Below are positions 50,253 to 58,702 of a stretch of 64,000 bases of DNA, piece by piece. The position numbers were made by a program, and so were the translations under genes. The notes under the pieces were generated by a model. That model was not told the origin of the DNA and made no database searches. It worked only from the letters and a program-made list of their open reading frames with translations. Every line of letters begins with the position of its first letter. Within the stretch, counting starts at the first letter, position 1. This stretch comes from CAWGHZ01 sp963822575 (GTDB taxonomy: Bacteria; Pseudomonadota; Alphaproteobacteria; MPNO01; DASWLB01), in the NCBI GenBank assembly GCA_963822575.1, contig CAWGHZ010000006.1, positions 709,358 to 773,357 on the forward strand, in the 5' to 3' direction.

Positions 50253-51648
50253 GCGGCTTCTCCTCCTTGGCCACCGGCGCGGCAGCCACGCCTTCCCTCT
50301 CCAGCCAGGCGGCGACGCGCAGCGCGTCGGCCTCGCGCCACGGCGCGGCGACAAGCTGCACGCCGATCGGCATGTCGGCCACCCCGGCGACGGGCGCGAC
50401 CGCCACCGGCAGGCCGATGAACGAGATCGGCTGGGTGAAGATGCCCAGGTTGGCGCGCACCGGCACCTCCTCGCCGCCGACGCGGAAGGTCGTCTGGCCT
50501 GCGGCCGGCGCGGTGCAGGGCGTCGCGGGCGCGATGACGATGTCGACCTCGCCGAACGGCGCGAGCACCGCCCGCCGGTAGCGGCTGCGGACGCGCTGCG
50601 CCTCGACATACCATTGGGCGGGGGCGAGCGCGCCGGCGAACAGCCGGTCGCGCACGTCGGGGTCGAACTCCAGGGGCCGCTCGGCGAGCCGTTCGCGATG
50701 CAGGACCGCCGCCTCGACCGCCGTGATGACGTAGGCCGCGCTGCGCGCGGCCTCGACGCCGGGAAGCGCGATCCGCCGCATCGCGCCCAGCGCATCCGCC
50801 ACGCGCGCGACGGCCTTGCGCGCGTCGTCGCCGGCCAGCGCCGCGAAATACCCGTCCGCGACCGCGACGCGAAGCCCCGCGATCCCTTGGGCAAGCGAAG
50901 GGGATGCGGGCTCGACCGGCCGGCTTGTCTGGGCGGGGTCGCGCGCGTCTCCGCCCTGCATCGCGTCGTAGGCGAGCGCCAGGTCGGCGGCGCTCCGCGC
51001 CAGCGGCCCGACATGGTCGAGGCTCGCGCAGAACGGGAAGGCGCCGGCACGGCTCAGCCGGCCGAAGGTCGGCTTGAGCCCGAACAGGCCGCAGAGCGAG
51101 GAGGGCACCCGGATCGAGCCGTTGGTGTCCGACCCCAGCGTGAGCGCCGCCATGCCCGACGCCGCGGCGGTGCCGGACCCGCCCGACGAACCGCCCGACA
51201 TGCGGGTCGGGTCGTGCGGATTGCGCGACGGGCCGTAATGACGGTTCTCGCCGGTGAAGTCGTAGGCGTACTCGCCCATGTTGAGCGCGCCGACCAGCAC
51301 GGCGCCGGCCGCGTTCAGGCGCTCGATCAGCGTGGCGTCCCGCCCCGCCGGCGGATGCGACGCATTGATCTTCGACCCGGCGAGCGTGCGCAGCCCGGCC
51401 ACGTCGAACAGGTTCTTGACCGCGAAGGGCACCCCGGCGAGCGGGCCGGGATCGCGCCCCTCGGCGACGGCACGATCGACCCGCCGCGCCTCGGCCAGCG
51501 CGCGCGCCGACGTCACCTCGGTGAACGCACCGAGAGATGGATCGAGCCGCGCGATGCGCGCGAGCGTCGCCTCGATCACTGCGGTCGCGGTCGCCGCCCC
51601 GCCGCGCACCGCGCCGGCGATGTCCCGGGCGGAAGCGGTCGCGTCCAT
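50245..51648 (-). CDS. atzE: AtzE-family amidase (1-carboxybiuret hydrolase large subunit)
   Basis: 467 residues of the amidase family. GVPFAVKNLFDVAGLRTLAGSKIN, MSGGSSGGSGTAAASGMAALTLGSDTNGSIRVP (in outline) show the Lys-cisSer-Ser triad, and EYAYDFTGENRHYGPSRNP is characteristic of AtzE rather than GatA. With AtzG it removes ammonia from 1-carboxybiuret. The ATG at 51648 overlaps the stop of the AtzG-like gene (TGATG), strongly supporting a two-subunit enzyme. Confidence 0.88.
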   Translation of the reverse strand: MDATASARDIAGAVRGGAATATAVIEATLARIARLDPSLGAFTEVTSARALAEARRVDRAVAEGRDPGPLAGVPFAVKNLFDVAGLRTLAGSKINASHPPAGRDATLIERLNAAGAVLVGALNMGEYAYDFTGENRHYGPSRNPHDPTRMSGGSSGGSGTAAASGMAALTLGSDTNGSIRVPSSLCGLFGLKPTFGRLSRAGAFPFCASLDHVGPLARSAADLALAYDAMQGGDARDPAQTSRPVEPASPSLAQGIAGLRVAVADGYFAALAGDDARKAVARVADALGAMRRIALPGVEAARSAAYVITAVEAAVLHRERLAERPLEFDPDVRDRLFAGALAPAQWYVEAQRVRSRYRRAVLAPFGEVDIVIAPATPCTAPAAGQTTFRVGGEEVPVRANLGIFTQPISFIGLPVAVAPVAGVADMPIGVQLVAAPWREADALRVAAWLEREGVAAAPVAKEEKPHA

Positions 51649-51842
51649 CACGGCCGGAACACCGGCGCAGGCTCGTCCTCGTCCGAGGTCCCCGCCGCCA
51701 TCACGCGCCCGGCATGCGCCGCGAGCACGGCGTAGTGCGCCACCACGGCATCGAGGCAGGACGCCGGGATCGCCACCCCGGCCTGCGCGGCCGCGGCCGC
51801 GACGGTCCGCCTGGCCGCATCGTCTTGTTTGCCTGTCGCCAC
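51648..51842 (-). CDS. atzG: AtzG-like small subunit (DUF4089)
   Basis: 64 residues from a GTG start with aggagggg 10 bases upstream. The C-terminus EDEPAPVFRP is the DUF4089/AtzG signature; the rest is two helices (AAQAGVAIPASCLDAVVAHYAVLAAHA region). AtzG binds AtzE as a GatC-like partner and is needed for its activity. It is the first gene of the operon, 36 bases from a perfect sigma-54 promoter. It is easily missed because of its GTG start and size. Confidence 0.85.
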   Translation of the reverse strand: MATGKQDDAARRTVAAAAAQAGVAIPASCLDAVVAHYAVLAAHAGRVMAAGTSDEDEPAPVFRP

Positions 51843-51877
51843 TGCTGCTCGTCCCCTCCTGGTTACGGCCGACTCGA

Positions 51878-51894
51878 TGCAAGAACCGTGCCAG
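51878..51894 (-). promoter_or_regulatory. Sigma-54 -24/-12 promoter for the atzG-E-H-F operon
   Basis: The minus strand reads CTGGCACGGTTCTTGCA, an exact match to the YTGGCACGRNNNTTGCW consensus with the correct GG-N10-GC spacing. The transcript would start near 51867, about 25 bases before the GTG of atzG. Confidence 0.85.
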
Positions 51895-52003
51895 CTCGCG
51901 CCGGCCGGGAAAAGGCGCGAAACGGCCCGTTCCGGCACGCGCGCCGCCGCCGGTCCGTGACGGATTGCCCAAGAATTGGTCAGGCCGCAGCATCGACGCT
52001 CAC

Positions 52004-52057
52004 AAAAGTTCGGTAAAAGTGGTTGCGGGGGCAGGATTTAACCTTTACCGAACTTTT
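52004..52057. promoter_or_regulatory. 14-bp perfect inverted repeat upstream of atzG
   Basis: The arm aaaagttcggtaaa (52004-52017) is repeated inverted as tttaccgaactttt (52044-52057) with a 26-base spacer. It sits about 110-180 bases upstream of the sigma-54 promoter, where enhancer-binding proteins attach. Alternatively it is a terminator-like hairpin or an end of an old insertion. Confidence 0.6.
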
Positions 52058-52119
52058 CTGGTTTGGGTGCGGTCCCGCCGCCTTCATTAAGGCGGATGCG
52101 CGAAACGACGAGGGTCGAT

Positions 52120-52275
52120 GCTGCCAGCGGTGGCAATTTCGCAGAGCCCGGATGCGCGGCGATCGCGACGGAGGAAGGCTTCCTGGATCACCGCCGTCAG
52201 CGCCTTCTCGGTCATGGGCGGGGTTCGAGGCACGAGGGGAAGTAGCTTCCCTTCCTCACCACGGCGAATAGGTAG
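52120..52275 (-). pseudogene. IS256-like transposase scrap
   Basis: On the minus strand a short frame reads GKLLPLVPRTPPMTEKALTA followed by VIQEAFL. This resembles the IS256-family segment FLEPRR-AEKALTAVIQEAY. Only about 25 residues are recognisable. The 600 bases between atzG and the ferritin-like gene otherwise hold just the promoter and inverted repeat described separately. Confidence 0.4.
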
Positions 52276-52441
52276 ACTTGGAGTTATGGGCAAATTCCGA
52301 CGGTTGATGCCAGGATTTACGCTGGTAGTGTGTCACCGTCGCCCGCCACGGGAGCGAATGTCTGGCTTGTGTCTGGAGCAGCCTGATTCCGACGGTCTGG
52401 GCACAAGGCCTGACCAGACAAGAAAAAGGAGTATGAGTGCC

Positions 52442-52927
52442 ATGGATTTACAGACCATTCTCGTCGAAGCTCTCGACGACGAGAGAAAGGCCGAGGCAAC
52501 CTATGCGGCCATCATCGAACGGTTCGGCGAAGTGCGGCCCTTCATCAATATCGTTGATGCCGAGGCACGGCATTCCCGGGCGATCGAGCGGCAGATGGAG
52601 CGGCTTGGAATGGCAGTCCCCGAAAACGGCTGGATCGGCAAAGGTACGGCCGCCGCGACTTTCGACGCCGCATGTGAAAGCGCAATCGCCGGCGAGATAG
52701 AGAATATCGCGCTCTACGATCGATTGCTTCCCCAGATCCCCGATGTGACTACGCGCTCCGTGTTGGAGAATCTGCGGGATGCGTCGCGCGACAACCACTT
52801 ACCTGCCTTCCGAAGATGCCTGGCACGCGAAAGTGGGACGACCGATGGTGGTTCCGCCTCACGAGGGCCTCGGGGCGGACGGGGATATGGACGGCACGGG
52901 AATGGGGGCCGGGACGACGGGAGGTGA
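52442..52927 (+). CDS. Ferritin-like (DUF2202-type) domain protein
   Basis: 161 residues. Four helices with EALDDERKAEATYAAIIERFG, IVDAEARHSRAIERQMERLG and AIAGEIENIALYDRLLPQI carry the paired E and ExxH metal residues of ferritin-like proteins. The last 30 residues are glycine/arginine rich. It may bind iron or handle oxidants. The ATG at 52442 has an aaggag site 10 bases upstream; an in-frame ATG at 52433 is very close to that site. It differs in base usage from the atz genes and belongs to the accessory stretch. Confidence 0.78.
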   Translation: MDLQTILVEALDDERKAEATYAAIIERFGEVRPFINIVDAEARHSRAIERQMERLGMAVPENGWIGKGTAAATFDAACESAIAGEIENIALYDRLLPQIPDVTTRSVLENLRDASRDNHLPAFRRCLARESGTTDGGSASRGPRGGRGYGRHGNGGRDDGR

Positions 52928-52995
52928 CGCGGCCTGGCACACGGGACCAAGCAGAAGGGTTACTGGGGCATCAGGCTGGCTTGCACGCGACCAGA

Positions 52996-54735
52996 TCAAT
53001 CAGGGCTGACATCCCGCTGTGTCCCCCTCCCAACCCCAACATTCGTCGCCTGCCTGCCCAGTTGAGCGAAGGAAAGCATCCCTCCGGAAATGTCGCGGGC
53101 CTTGAATCCGTTTTGCAACAGGATGCGCGTCGCAGCATAGGCGCGCTGCCCGGAGCGACAAAGAACATGCACCTCGCGGTCGCGCGGCAGCTCTTTGAGG
53201 CGCGCCCGCAATTGGCCAAGCGGGATGTTCACCGCTCCCGTGCAGCTCTCTACAGCGAGTTCGAATGGTTCGCGAACGTCAAGAATGAATGCGTCTCTGG
53301 CAGAATCCCAGTGGCTGATCGGCATGTCACCCCGCAGCACATCGGCGGCCACCATCCCGGCGAAATTGACCGGATCCTTGGCGCTTCCGAACTGTGGCGC
53401 GTAGCAGAGCTCGGCTTCCTCTAGGTCGTAGACCGTTGCGCCCATCTGGAGCGCCATCGCCAGCGCGCTGATCCGCTTGTCGACGTTGTCTTCGCCGAGC
53501 GCCTGAGCGCCTAAAAGCCGGCCGTCCGACTTGCGGAAGATCACCTTCATCGCGATTGGCCGCGCGCCTGGGTAATAGCCCGCGTGCGAGTTCGGATAGA
53601 GGTAGACCTTCTCGTAGTCCTTATCGCCGATCCGGTTCAGCGTCTTCTCGCTGGCGCCGGTCCAGGCGGCCGCGGCGTTGAATAGGCCGATGATCGAGGT
53701 GCCCTGGCTGCCGCGGAAGCGGGAGTCGCGACCGGCGATCACGTCGGCTGCGATGCGGCCCTGCCGGTTCGCCGGGCCGGCGAGTGCAATGAGAGCCCAT
53801 TCGCCAGTGACGAAATCCTTGACCTCGACCGCGTCGCCGACGGCGAGGATATCGGGATTGCTCGTGCGCATCTGGTCGTCGACGCGGATGCCGCCGTGCT
53901 CGCCGATGGTCAGACCCGCCATCTTTGCCAACGTCGTATCCGGATGAACGCCGAGAGCGAGGATCACGATGTCGGCCGCATGGGTCTTCCCCGATTTGGT
54001 TTCGACCTCGATGGCGCCGTTCGCTGCCGGCTTGAACGCCGCGACGCCGTCATTGAGCGCGAGCCGGATTCCATGCCGCTCCACATGGCCTTCGACGATG
54101 CGGGCCATTTCCCGGTCGAGCGGCGCCAGAACCTGATCGAGCATTTCGACGATCGTGACGTCGAAGCCGCGATGAACGAGATTTTCTGCGGTCTCGAGCC
54201 CGATGAACCCACCCCCGATAACGACCGCCCGGGTCTTCGGCCTCACGGTCTGAAAGCCCGAGTACCGGTGCATCCCCGAGAGAAACAACGAGCCCTTATC
54301 GATCCACTCGCGGATCGCCCGCGCATCGGGCACGGTCCTCACCTGGAAAATGCCGGGGAGGTCGATGCCCGGCAGAGGAGGACGCACCGACGGCGCTCCG
54401 GGGGACAGCACAAGCTTATCGTAACGCTCGGTCGTCACCTTGCCGGTCAAGACGTCACGCAGATCGACGGTCTTCTTCTCCGGCGCGACCGCGACCGCCT
54501 CGCAACCCGTTCTCGCGTCTACCGCGAACTGGGCGCGGAAAGTGTTGACGTCCGCCACCAGCAGGCTCGACTCCTGCTCGATGACGCCCCCGACATGGTA
54601 TGGTAGCCCGCAGTTCGCGTAAGAGACATACGGCCCCCGTTCGACCATGAGAATCTCGGCCTGTTCGTCCAATCGACGCAGGCGTGCCGCGCATGATGCG
54701 CCGCCCGCCACGCCGCCAACAATGATCACTTTCAT
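52996..54735 (-). CDS. CoA-disulfide reductase-like FAD oxidoreductase with C-terminal rhodanese domain
   Basis: 579 residues. The FAD motif KVIIVGGVAGGASCAARLRRLD, the redox cysteine Cys42 in YVSYANCGLPYHVGG, the second nucleotide motif RAVVIGGGFIGLETAENL and ILAVGDAVEVKDF place it with NADH oxidase/CoA-disulfide reductases. The C-terminal rhodanese domain has the active-site loop VHVLCRSGQRAYAA. Such fusions reduce CoA disulfides or persulfides. The ATG is at 54735; the open frame upstream is not conserved. It is divergent from the aquaporin gene. Confidence 0.88.
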   Translation of the reverse strand: MKVIIVGGVAGGASCAARLRRLDEQAEILMVERGPYVSYANCGLPYHVGGVIEQESSLLVADVNTFRAQFAVDARTGCEAVAVAPEKKTVDLRDVLTGKVTTERYDKLVLSPGAPSVRPPLPGIDLPGIFQVRTVPDARAIREWIDKGSLFLSGMHRYSGFQTVRPKTRAVVIGGGFIGLETAENLVHRGFDVTIVEMLDQVLAPLDREMARIVEGHVERHGIRLALNDGVAAFKPAANGAIEVETKSGKTHAADIVILALGVHPDTTLAKMAGLTIGEHGGIRVDDQMRTSNPDILAVGDAVEVKDFVTGEWALIALAGPANRQGRIAADVIAGRDSRFRGSQGTSIIGLFNAAAAWTGASEKTLNRIGDKDYEKVYLYPNSHAGYYPGARPIAMKVIFRKSDGRLLGAQALGEDNVDKRISALAMALQMGATVYDLEEAELCYAPQFGSAKDPVNFAGMVAADVLRGDMPISHWDSARDAFILDVREPFELAVESCTGAVNIPLGQLRARLKELPRDREVHVLCRSGQRAYAATRILLQNGFKARDISGGMLSFAQLGRQATNVGVGRGTQRDVSPD

Positions 54736-54889
54736 GAGGCGGCTTCCCTCTCTCGCGTGTACTGCGGCCCGGTTTTGAGACAACCGGCTGTGCCAATCAG
54801 GCGGCCAAAGATAGGTTGGTCGTGGCTGCCCGATCAACCCGGGATTGATCGTGTACACTGGCCCGAGGCATGACGGAACGGAGCGCGAC

Positions 54890-55687
54890 GTGAAATCAGC
54901 CAGAGAGCCCATTGACCACGCGCAACGGCATCGTATGCTGCGGGAAAGCGCGGCGCCGAATTTCCTCGATTCCACTCTCGAATGGCGGCGGCTCTTCTCG
55001 GAAGGCTGGGGGACATTCCTGCTGGTCGTGGTCGCGGCCGGCGCGGATGTGGTGGCGGCGCGGAGCGGCGGCGCGATCACGCTGGCCATGGCCGTGGTGG
55101 CGCCCGGCTTGATGGTCATGGTCGTCATCTATTTCATGGGCACCGTCAGTGGGGCACATCTCAATCCCGCCGTTACGCTTGCGTTCGCGGCCCGGCGAAA
55201 CTTCCCCTGGCGGCGCGTGCCAGGCTACATCTTGGCGCAGGTTGCGGGCGGCATCGCGGCCGCAATCTTCCTCCGCGTTATGTTCGGGACGGTCGGCAAT
55301 CTCGGCGCCACCGTGCCGGGCGCGGGCGTAAGCGCTCTGCAGGCATTGGCGATGGAAGTGCTGCTTACCGCAGGCTTGGTGAATACGATTTTAGGTACCG
55401 CATCGGGTGCCCGAAATATCGGTAGCAACGGCGCCATCGCGGTCGGCGGCTATATCGCACTAGCGGGGCTCTGGGCCGCACCCATTACCGGGGCTTCGAT
55501 GAACCCGGTGCGTTCGCTGGCCCCTGATCTGGTTCGCGGAGATCTCGGTTCGACCTGGATCTATCTCGTCGGTCCGCTGGCTGGCGCGGTGATCGCAGTC
55601 GGATTTGAATGGATTCTGAAAGGCCCTCCCACCACTGCGGGGACGGTAGCGGCGCAGGGGGACGAGGCAGACACGCACCGAGGGTGA
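54890..55687 (+). CDS. MIP-family channel protein (aquaporin/glycerol facilitator-like)
   Basis: About 265 residues, six membrane helices. The two pore half-helices are SGAHLNPAVTLAF (NPA) and GASMNPVRSLAPDLV (NPV in place of NPA). The N-terminal 45 residues are polar. A GTG at 54890 with a ggag site six bases upstream is preferred over the TTG at 54845. The altered second NPA box could change selectivity. It lies in accessory DNA between the oxidoreductase and transposase remnants. Confidence 0.85.
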   Translation: MKSAREPIDHAQRHRMLRESAAPNFLDSTLEWRRLFSEGWGTFLLVVVAAGADVVAARSGGAITLAMAVVAPGLMVMVVIYFMGTVSGAHLNPAVTLAFAARRNFPWRRVPGYILAQVAGGIAAAIFLRVMFGTVGNLGATVPGAGVSALQALAMEVLLTAGLVNTILGTASGARNIGSNGAIAVGGYIALAGLWAAPITGASMNPVRSLAPDLVRGDLGSTWIYLVGPLAGAVIAVGFEWILKGPPTTAGTVAAQGDEADTHRG

Positions 55688-55754
55688 GTGTTTCTCCGAA
55701 GCCTGCCTCCTTGCGAAATTGACCAATGAACTTATTTCGGAAGGCTGGAGCAAT

Positions 55755-56036
55755 TTAGGCGCCAACGGCACTCCCGTCGGTCCGGACGACGGTGCCCGCG
55801 CGAATATGCGTCATAGATGGCTCCCACACACATGAGGTTACAGCCTCATTTTGCCAAGGTGATTTTGGTATGTGGGTGGAGTCCGCCGTGCCCTGAGTAT
55901 CGGGTTTGGTTTTCGCTGCAACCAGGTCCCGTGCCTCCTTCGGTGTCGCGGCGCCCGCCCAGACACACCCTTTTTCGTCCGATAGGCGCCAGGAAGGATG
56001 CTTCGGGTCGATAGGGTCCAACCGATAGGTAGTCAT
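55755..56036 (-). CDS. Hypothetical small protein
   Basis: 93 residues, family not recognised. TTYRLDPIDPKHPSWRLSDE and CVWAGAATPKEARDLVAAKT look like a compact beta-alpha domain; the second half ends SMTHIRAGTVVRTDGSAVGA. It stands between the aquaporin gene and the IS110 fragment and points the same way as the broken integrase, of which element it may have been a part. Confidence 0.55.
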   Translation of the reverse strand: MTTYRLDPIDPKHPSWRLSDEKGCVWAGAATPKEARDLVAAKTKPDTQGTADSTHIPKSPWQNEAVTSCVWEPSMTHIRAGTVVRTDGSAVGA

Positions 56037-56097
56037 TTGTATTCTCCAGAGAACACCAGGACGAGATCATAGCTTCGCGGGACATATTGTTGGATCC

Positions 56098-56671
56098 TTG
56101 TTACCGGTGCCCCGAACGGTTCTGGCGCGGGCCGCGGCGGCGAACAACGCGTCCGGTGACCGGCTTGCCGAGCAGATGGTCGCGCTGCTGCCAGCCTGGT
56201 CCCTGCGCGAGACCGTCGCCGCGCTCCAGGCGCTTGCGCGGCGCCGCCGTGCTGTCGGCCATCACGCTGGTCGCCGAGATCGGCGACGTCCGCCGCTTCA
56301 CCGATCCGCGCCAGCTCATGGCCTGGCTCGGGCTGGTGCCGCGCGAACACTCCTCGGGCGCCACGACCGCGCGCGGTGCGATCACCAAGGCGGGCAACCG
56401 ACGGGCCCGGCGCATCCTCATCGAGAGTGCCTGGACCTATCGCCTGCCGGCTCGTGTCGGCCGAGCCCTGCTCGAGCGTAGCGAGGCCCTGCCCGAGCGG
56501 GTCAGGGCCGTCGCCTGGAAGGCCCAGGTCAGGCTGTGCGCCCGCTATCGGCGCCTCACGCGGGCCGGCAAGCTGACCAACGTCGTCACCGTCGCCATCG
56601 CCCGCGAGCTCGCCGCCTTCGTCTGGGCCACCGCCACCGCCGTCACGCCACCGATGGCGGCGACAGCCTGA
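56098..56671 (+). pseudogene. IS110-family transposase fragment, different lineage
   Basis: Only the C-terminal Transposase_20 domain remains: VLSAITLVAEIGDVRRFTDP, LMAWLGLVPREHSSG and GAITKAGNRRARRILIESAW. The upstream part (SGDRLAEQMVALLPAW) is in a different frame, giving a shift near 56240, and the DEDD domain is absent. The sequence is not the same as copies 1 and 2. The fragment interrupts the integrase remnant that follows. Confidence 0.8.
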
Positions 56672-56767
56672 CGCGGACCGAACCCGCAACCGAACGGGAG
56701 GACCGAACCGAGCACTCACCATGCTTCGCACCGCCGGGCGCGGCGGACGGTCAGCCGCGCTGAGCTG

Positions 56768-57100
56768 ATGATCGATGATGCGGTTCGCAAAGCGGCGCAG
56801 GTGGGCGGACCAGAGGCTCTTGGCGTTGATCTCATAGCTCGGTCGGACGTGCCCCTTTTCGACCTGCCGCTTCGTCCGTTCTTCGAACCCCTCATACATA
56901 GTCCTGAGTGTGTGCACCGGCAGGGGAGCCCCGGGCGTGGTATCAAAAGCGGTATCATTCGGCGTTTTGAGGGTGGCCAAAAGCCGCTCAGCGCGTGCGA
57001 CGGCTACCCGGTGATCGTCCGTCTTGAGTGACCGAAGGACTTGTCGTCCACCCTTTCGGAATTTCAGGTAGTAGCACGAACCCCTTAGAAAGATTGCCAT
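56768..57100 (-). pseudogene. Truncated integrase, N-terminal part
   Basis: The start MAIFLRGSCYYLKFRKGGRQ and KTDDHRVAVARAERLLATLK are typical of tyrosine integrases with an N-terminal DUF6538-like domain. The SAM-like core-binding part begins (YEINAKSLWSAHLRRFANRI) and stops where the IS110 fragment joins. The catalytic domain is gone. It starts 85 bases from the tRNA-Glu fragment, so an older element probably used the same attachment site. Confidence 0.72.
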
Positions 57101-57184
57101 ATTCGGCTCCCAAGCGAGGAGCCTGCTACGAGCTTGGGCGGTGATAACAGGGGTGTCCAGGCCGCGAGGCTGGAACGAGCGGCG

Positions 57185-57233
57185 TGGCGTCCCCTAGGGG
57201 ATTCGAACCCCTGTTATCGCCGTGAGAGGGCGG
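57185..57233 (-). other. Attachment site: 3' part of a tRNA-Glu(CTC) gene
   Basis: Read on the minus strand: the anticodon loop CTCTCAC with anticodon CTC, the T arm GGGGTTCGAATCCCC, the acceptor strand AGGGGAC, a G and an encoded CCA. The 5' half, including the D arm, is missing; upstream sequence is unrelated. This is the residue left at one end when an element integrates into the 3' part of a tRNA gene. The intact tRNA should lie at the element's far end, beyond the window. Confidence 0.8.
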
Positions 57234-57325
57234 AAAAGCGCATTTTCGCGTACCTTGGCGAACCCCTGGCACCTCAGAAATCCCTGATTTTCGGTACTTG
57301 TAGGTTCACTGGCATTCACCCAAGT

Positions 57326-57346
57326 TATGCCGTATTCTATGCCGTA
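57326..57346. repeat. Two direct repeats upstream of the integrase
   Basis: TATGCCGTA occurs at 57326-57334 and 57338-57346, 12 bases apart and 36 bases before the integrase start. Such short direct repeats near attachment sites can be integrase arm-type sites; this is inference. Confidence 0.35.
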
Positions 57347-57381
57347 CGGCAAGAGCGCCATTTCCGGCCAGGGGGTCGACC

Positions 57382-58671
57382 ATGCCTCGCGTCTCCCGCG
57401 AACCAAACCTCGCATCGAAAGCGGCCCGGGCGCGCCTGCGGCCCCGCCGCGAGCCCTATTTCCGCTCGATCGAGCATCACGGCGCCGATGGCAGTCTCGG
57501 CCTGCGGCTCGGCTATCGTCGCACGCCACTCGGCGGCCACTGGATCGCCCAGGCTTATGACCCTGATACGCGCACGCGCACCCACTACTCGCTCGGCGCG
57601 GCCGACGATGGGGCGGCGGGCCGAACCTACGCTGAGGCTCAGGCTGCGGCGCGAGAGTGGTTGAAGGGCCTGCGGCGCGCGCGGGCGGCCGGGTACGAGT
57701 ACAGCGGCCCCTACACCGTGGCCAATGCGCTCGACGATTACCTGACCCACTATGAGCGGCGTGGCGGCAAGGCGAAGATCGCCACGAAGTCGGCGATCGA
57801 GTCGCTCATCAAGCCCGCGCTCGGCGATTTGGAAGTTGCGAAGCTCACGAAACGCCGGCTTGAGGACTGGCACCGCACGCTCGCCGAAGCGCCTGCCCGA
57901 CTTCGGTCGAAGCGTGGCGCCGCCGCGCCCCGCACGCGCGCCAAGAGCGAGGATCCCGAGTCGGTGCGCCGCCGACGCGCCACGGCGAACCGCGTGCTGA
58001 CGGTGTTGAAAGCCGCGCTCAACCACGCGCACCGCGAGGGCCGAGCTGCAACGGACGATGCCTGGCGCCAAGTGCGCCCGTTCCGCGATGTCGACGCCGC
58101 GGTCGTGCGCTACCTCAGCGCCGCCGAGTGCAAGCGGCTGGTGAACGCCTGCGATGTGGAATTCCGGCCGATGGTCCGCGCCGCCTTGTTGACCGGTTGC
58201 CGCTTCGGCGAGCTCGCGCGGCTCACCGTCGCCGACTTCAACCCCGACGCTGGCACAGTCGCGGTACGCGCCAGCAAGGGCGGCAAGCCGCGCCACGTCA
58301 TCCTGACGGCAGAGGGCCGCGAGTTTTTCGAGGAAGCGACCACTGGCAAGGTCGGCGCCGCGCGCATCTTCACCCGCGACGGCGAGCCGTGGGGCAAGTC
58401 GCACCAAGCGCGGCCGATGCTCGAAGCGTGCCAGCGGGCGAACATATCGCCGGCCGCTTCATTCCACGTGCTGCGGCACACGCACGGTTCGCTGCTGGCG
58501 ATGCAGGGCGTCCCGCTCAATGTCATTGCCCGTCAACTCGGCCACGCGGACACACGCATGACGGAAAAGCACTACGCACACCTTGCGCCGAACTACGTGA
58601 CTGACACGATCCGGGCTGCGTTCCCGAAACTCGACATCATCGAGCCGCGCAAAGTCGCGCGGATCGGATAG
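57382..58671 (+). CDS. int: Tyrosine-type site-specific integrase
   Basis: 429 residues. An N-terminal DNA-binding region of about 110 residues, a SAM-like core-binding domain (VANALDDYLTHYE onwards) and a catalytic domain are present. Catalytic residues visible are R274 (TGCRFGEL), H362/R365 (FHVLRHTHGS), H388 (QLGHAD) and the nucleophile Y398 (TEKHYAH). It should catalyse integration into tRNA-Glu. It appears intact and lies 150 bases from the attachment fragment. Confidence 0.92.
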   Translation: MPRVSREPNLASKAARARLRPRREPYFRSIEHHGADGSLGLRLGYRRTPLGGHWIAQAYDPDTRTRTHYSLGAADDGAAGRTYAEAQAAAREWLKGLRRARAAGYEYSGPYTVANALDDYLTHYERRGGKAKIATKSAIESLIKPALGDLEVAKLTKRRLEDWHRTLAEAPARLRSKRGAAAPRTRAKSEDPESVRRRRATANRVLTVLKAALNHAHREGRAATDDAWRQVRPFRDVDAAVVRYLSAAECKRLVNACDVEFRPMVRAALLTGCRFGELARLTVADFNPDAGTVAVRASKGGKPRHVILTAEGREFFEEATTGKVGAARIFTRDGEPWGKSHQARPMLEACQRANISPAASFHVLRHTHGSLLAMQGVPLNVIARQLGHADTRMTEKHYAHLAPNYVTDTIRAAFPKLDIIEPRKVARIG

Positions 58672-58702
58672 CGCAACGATGGACTCGGCCGGCTAATAAT
58701 CG

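Noticed and set aside
57185..57260. Complete tRNA-Glu gene
   Set aside because: Only the anticodon arm, T arm and acceptor 3' strand are present. No D arm or 5' acceptor strand can be found upstream.
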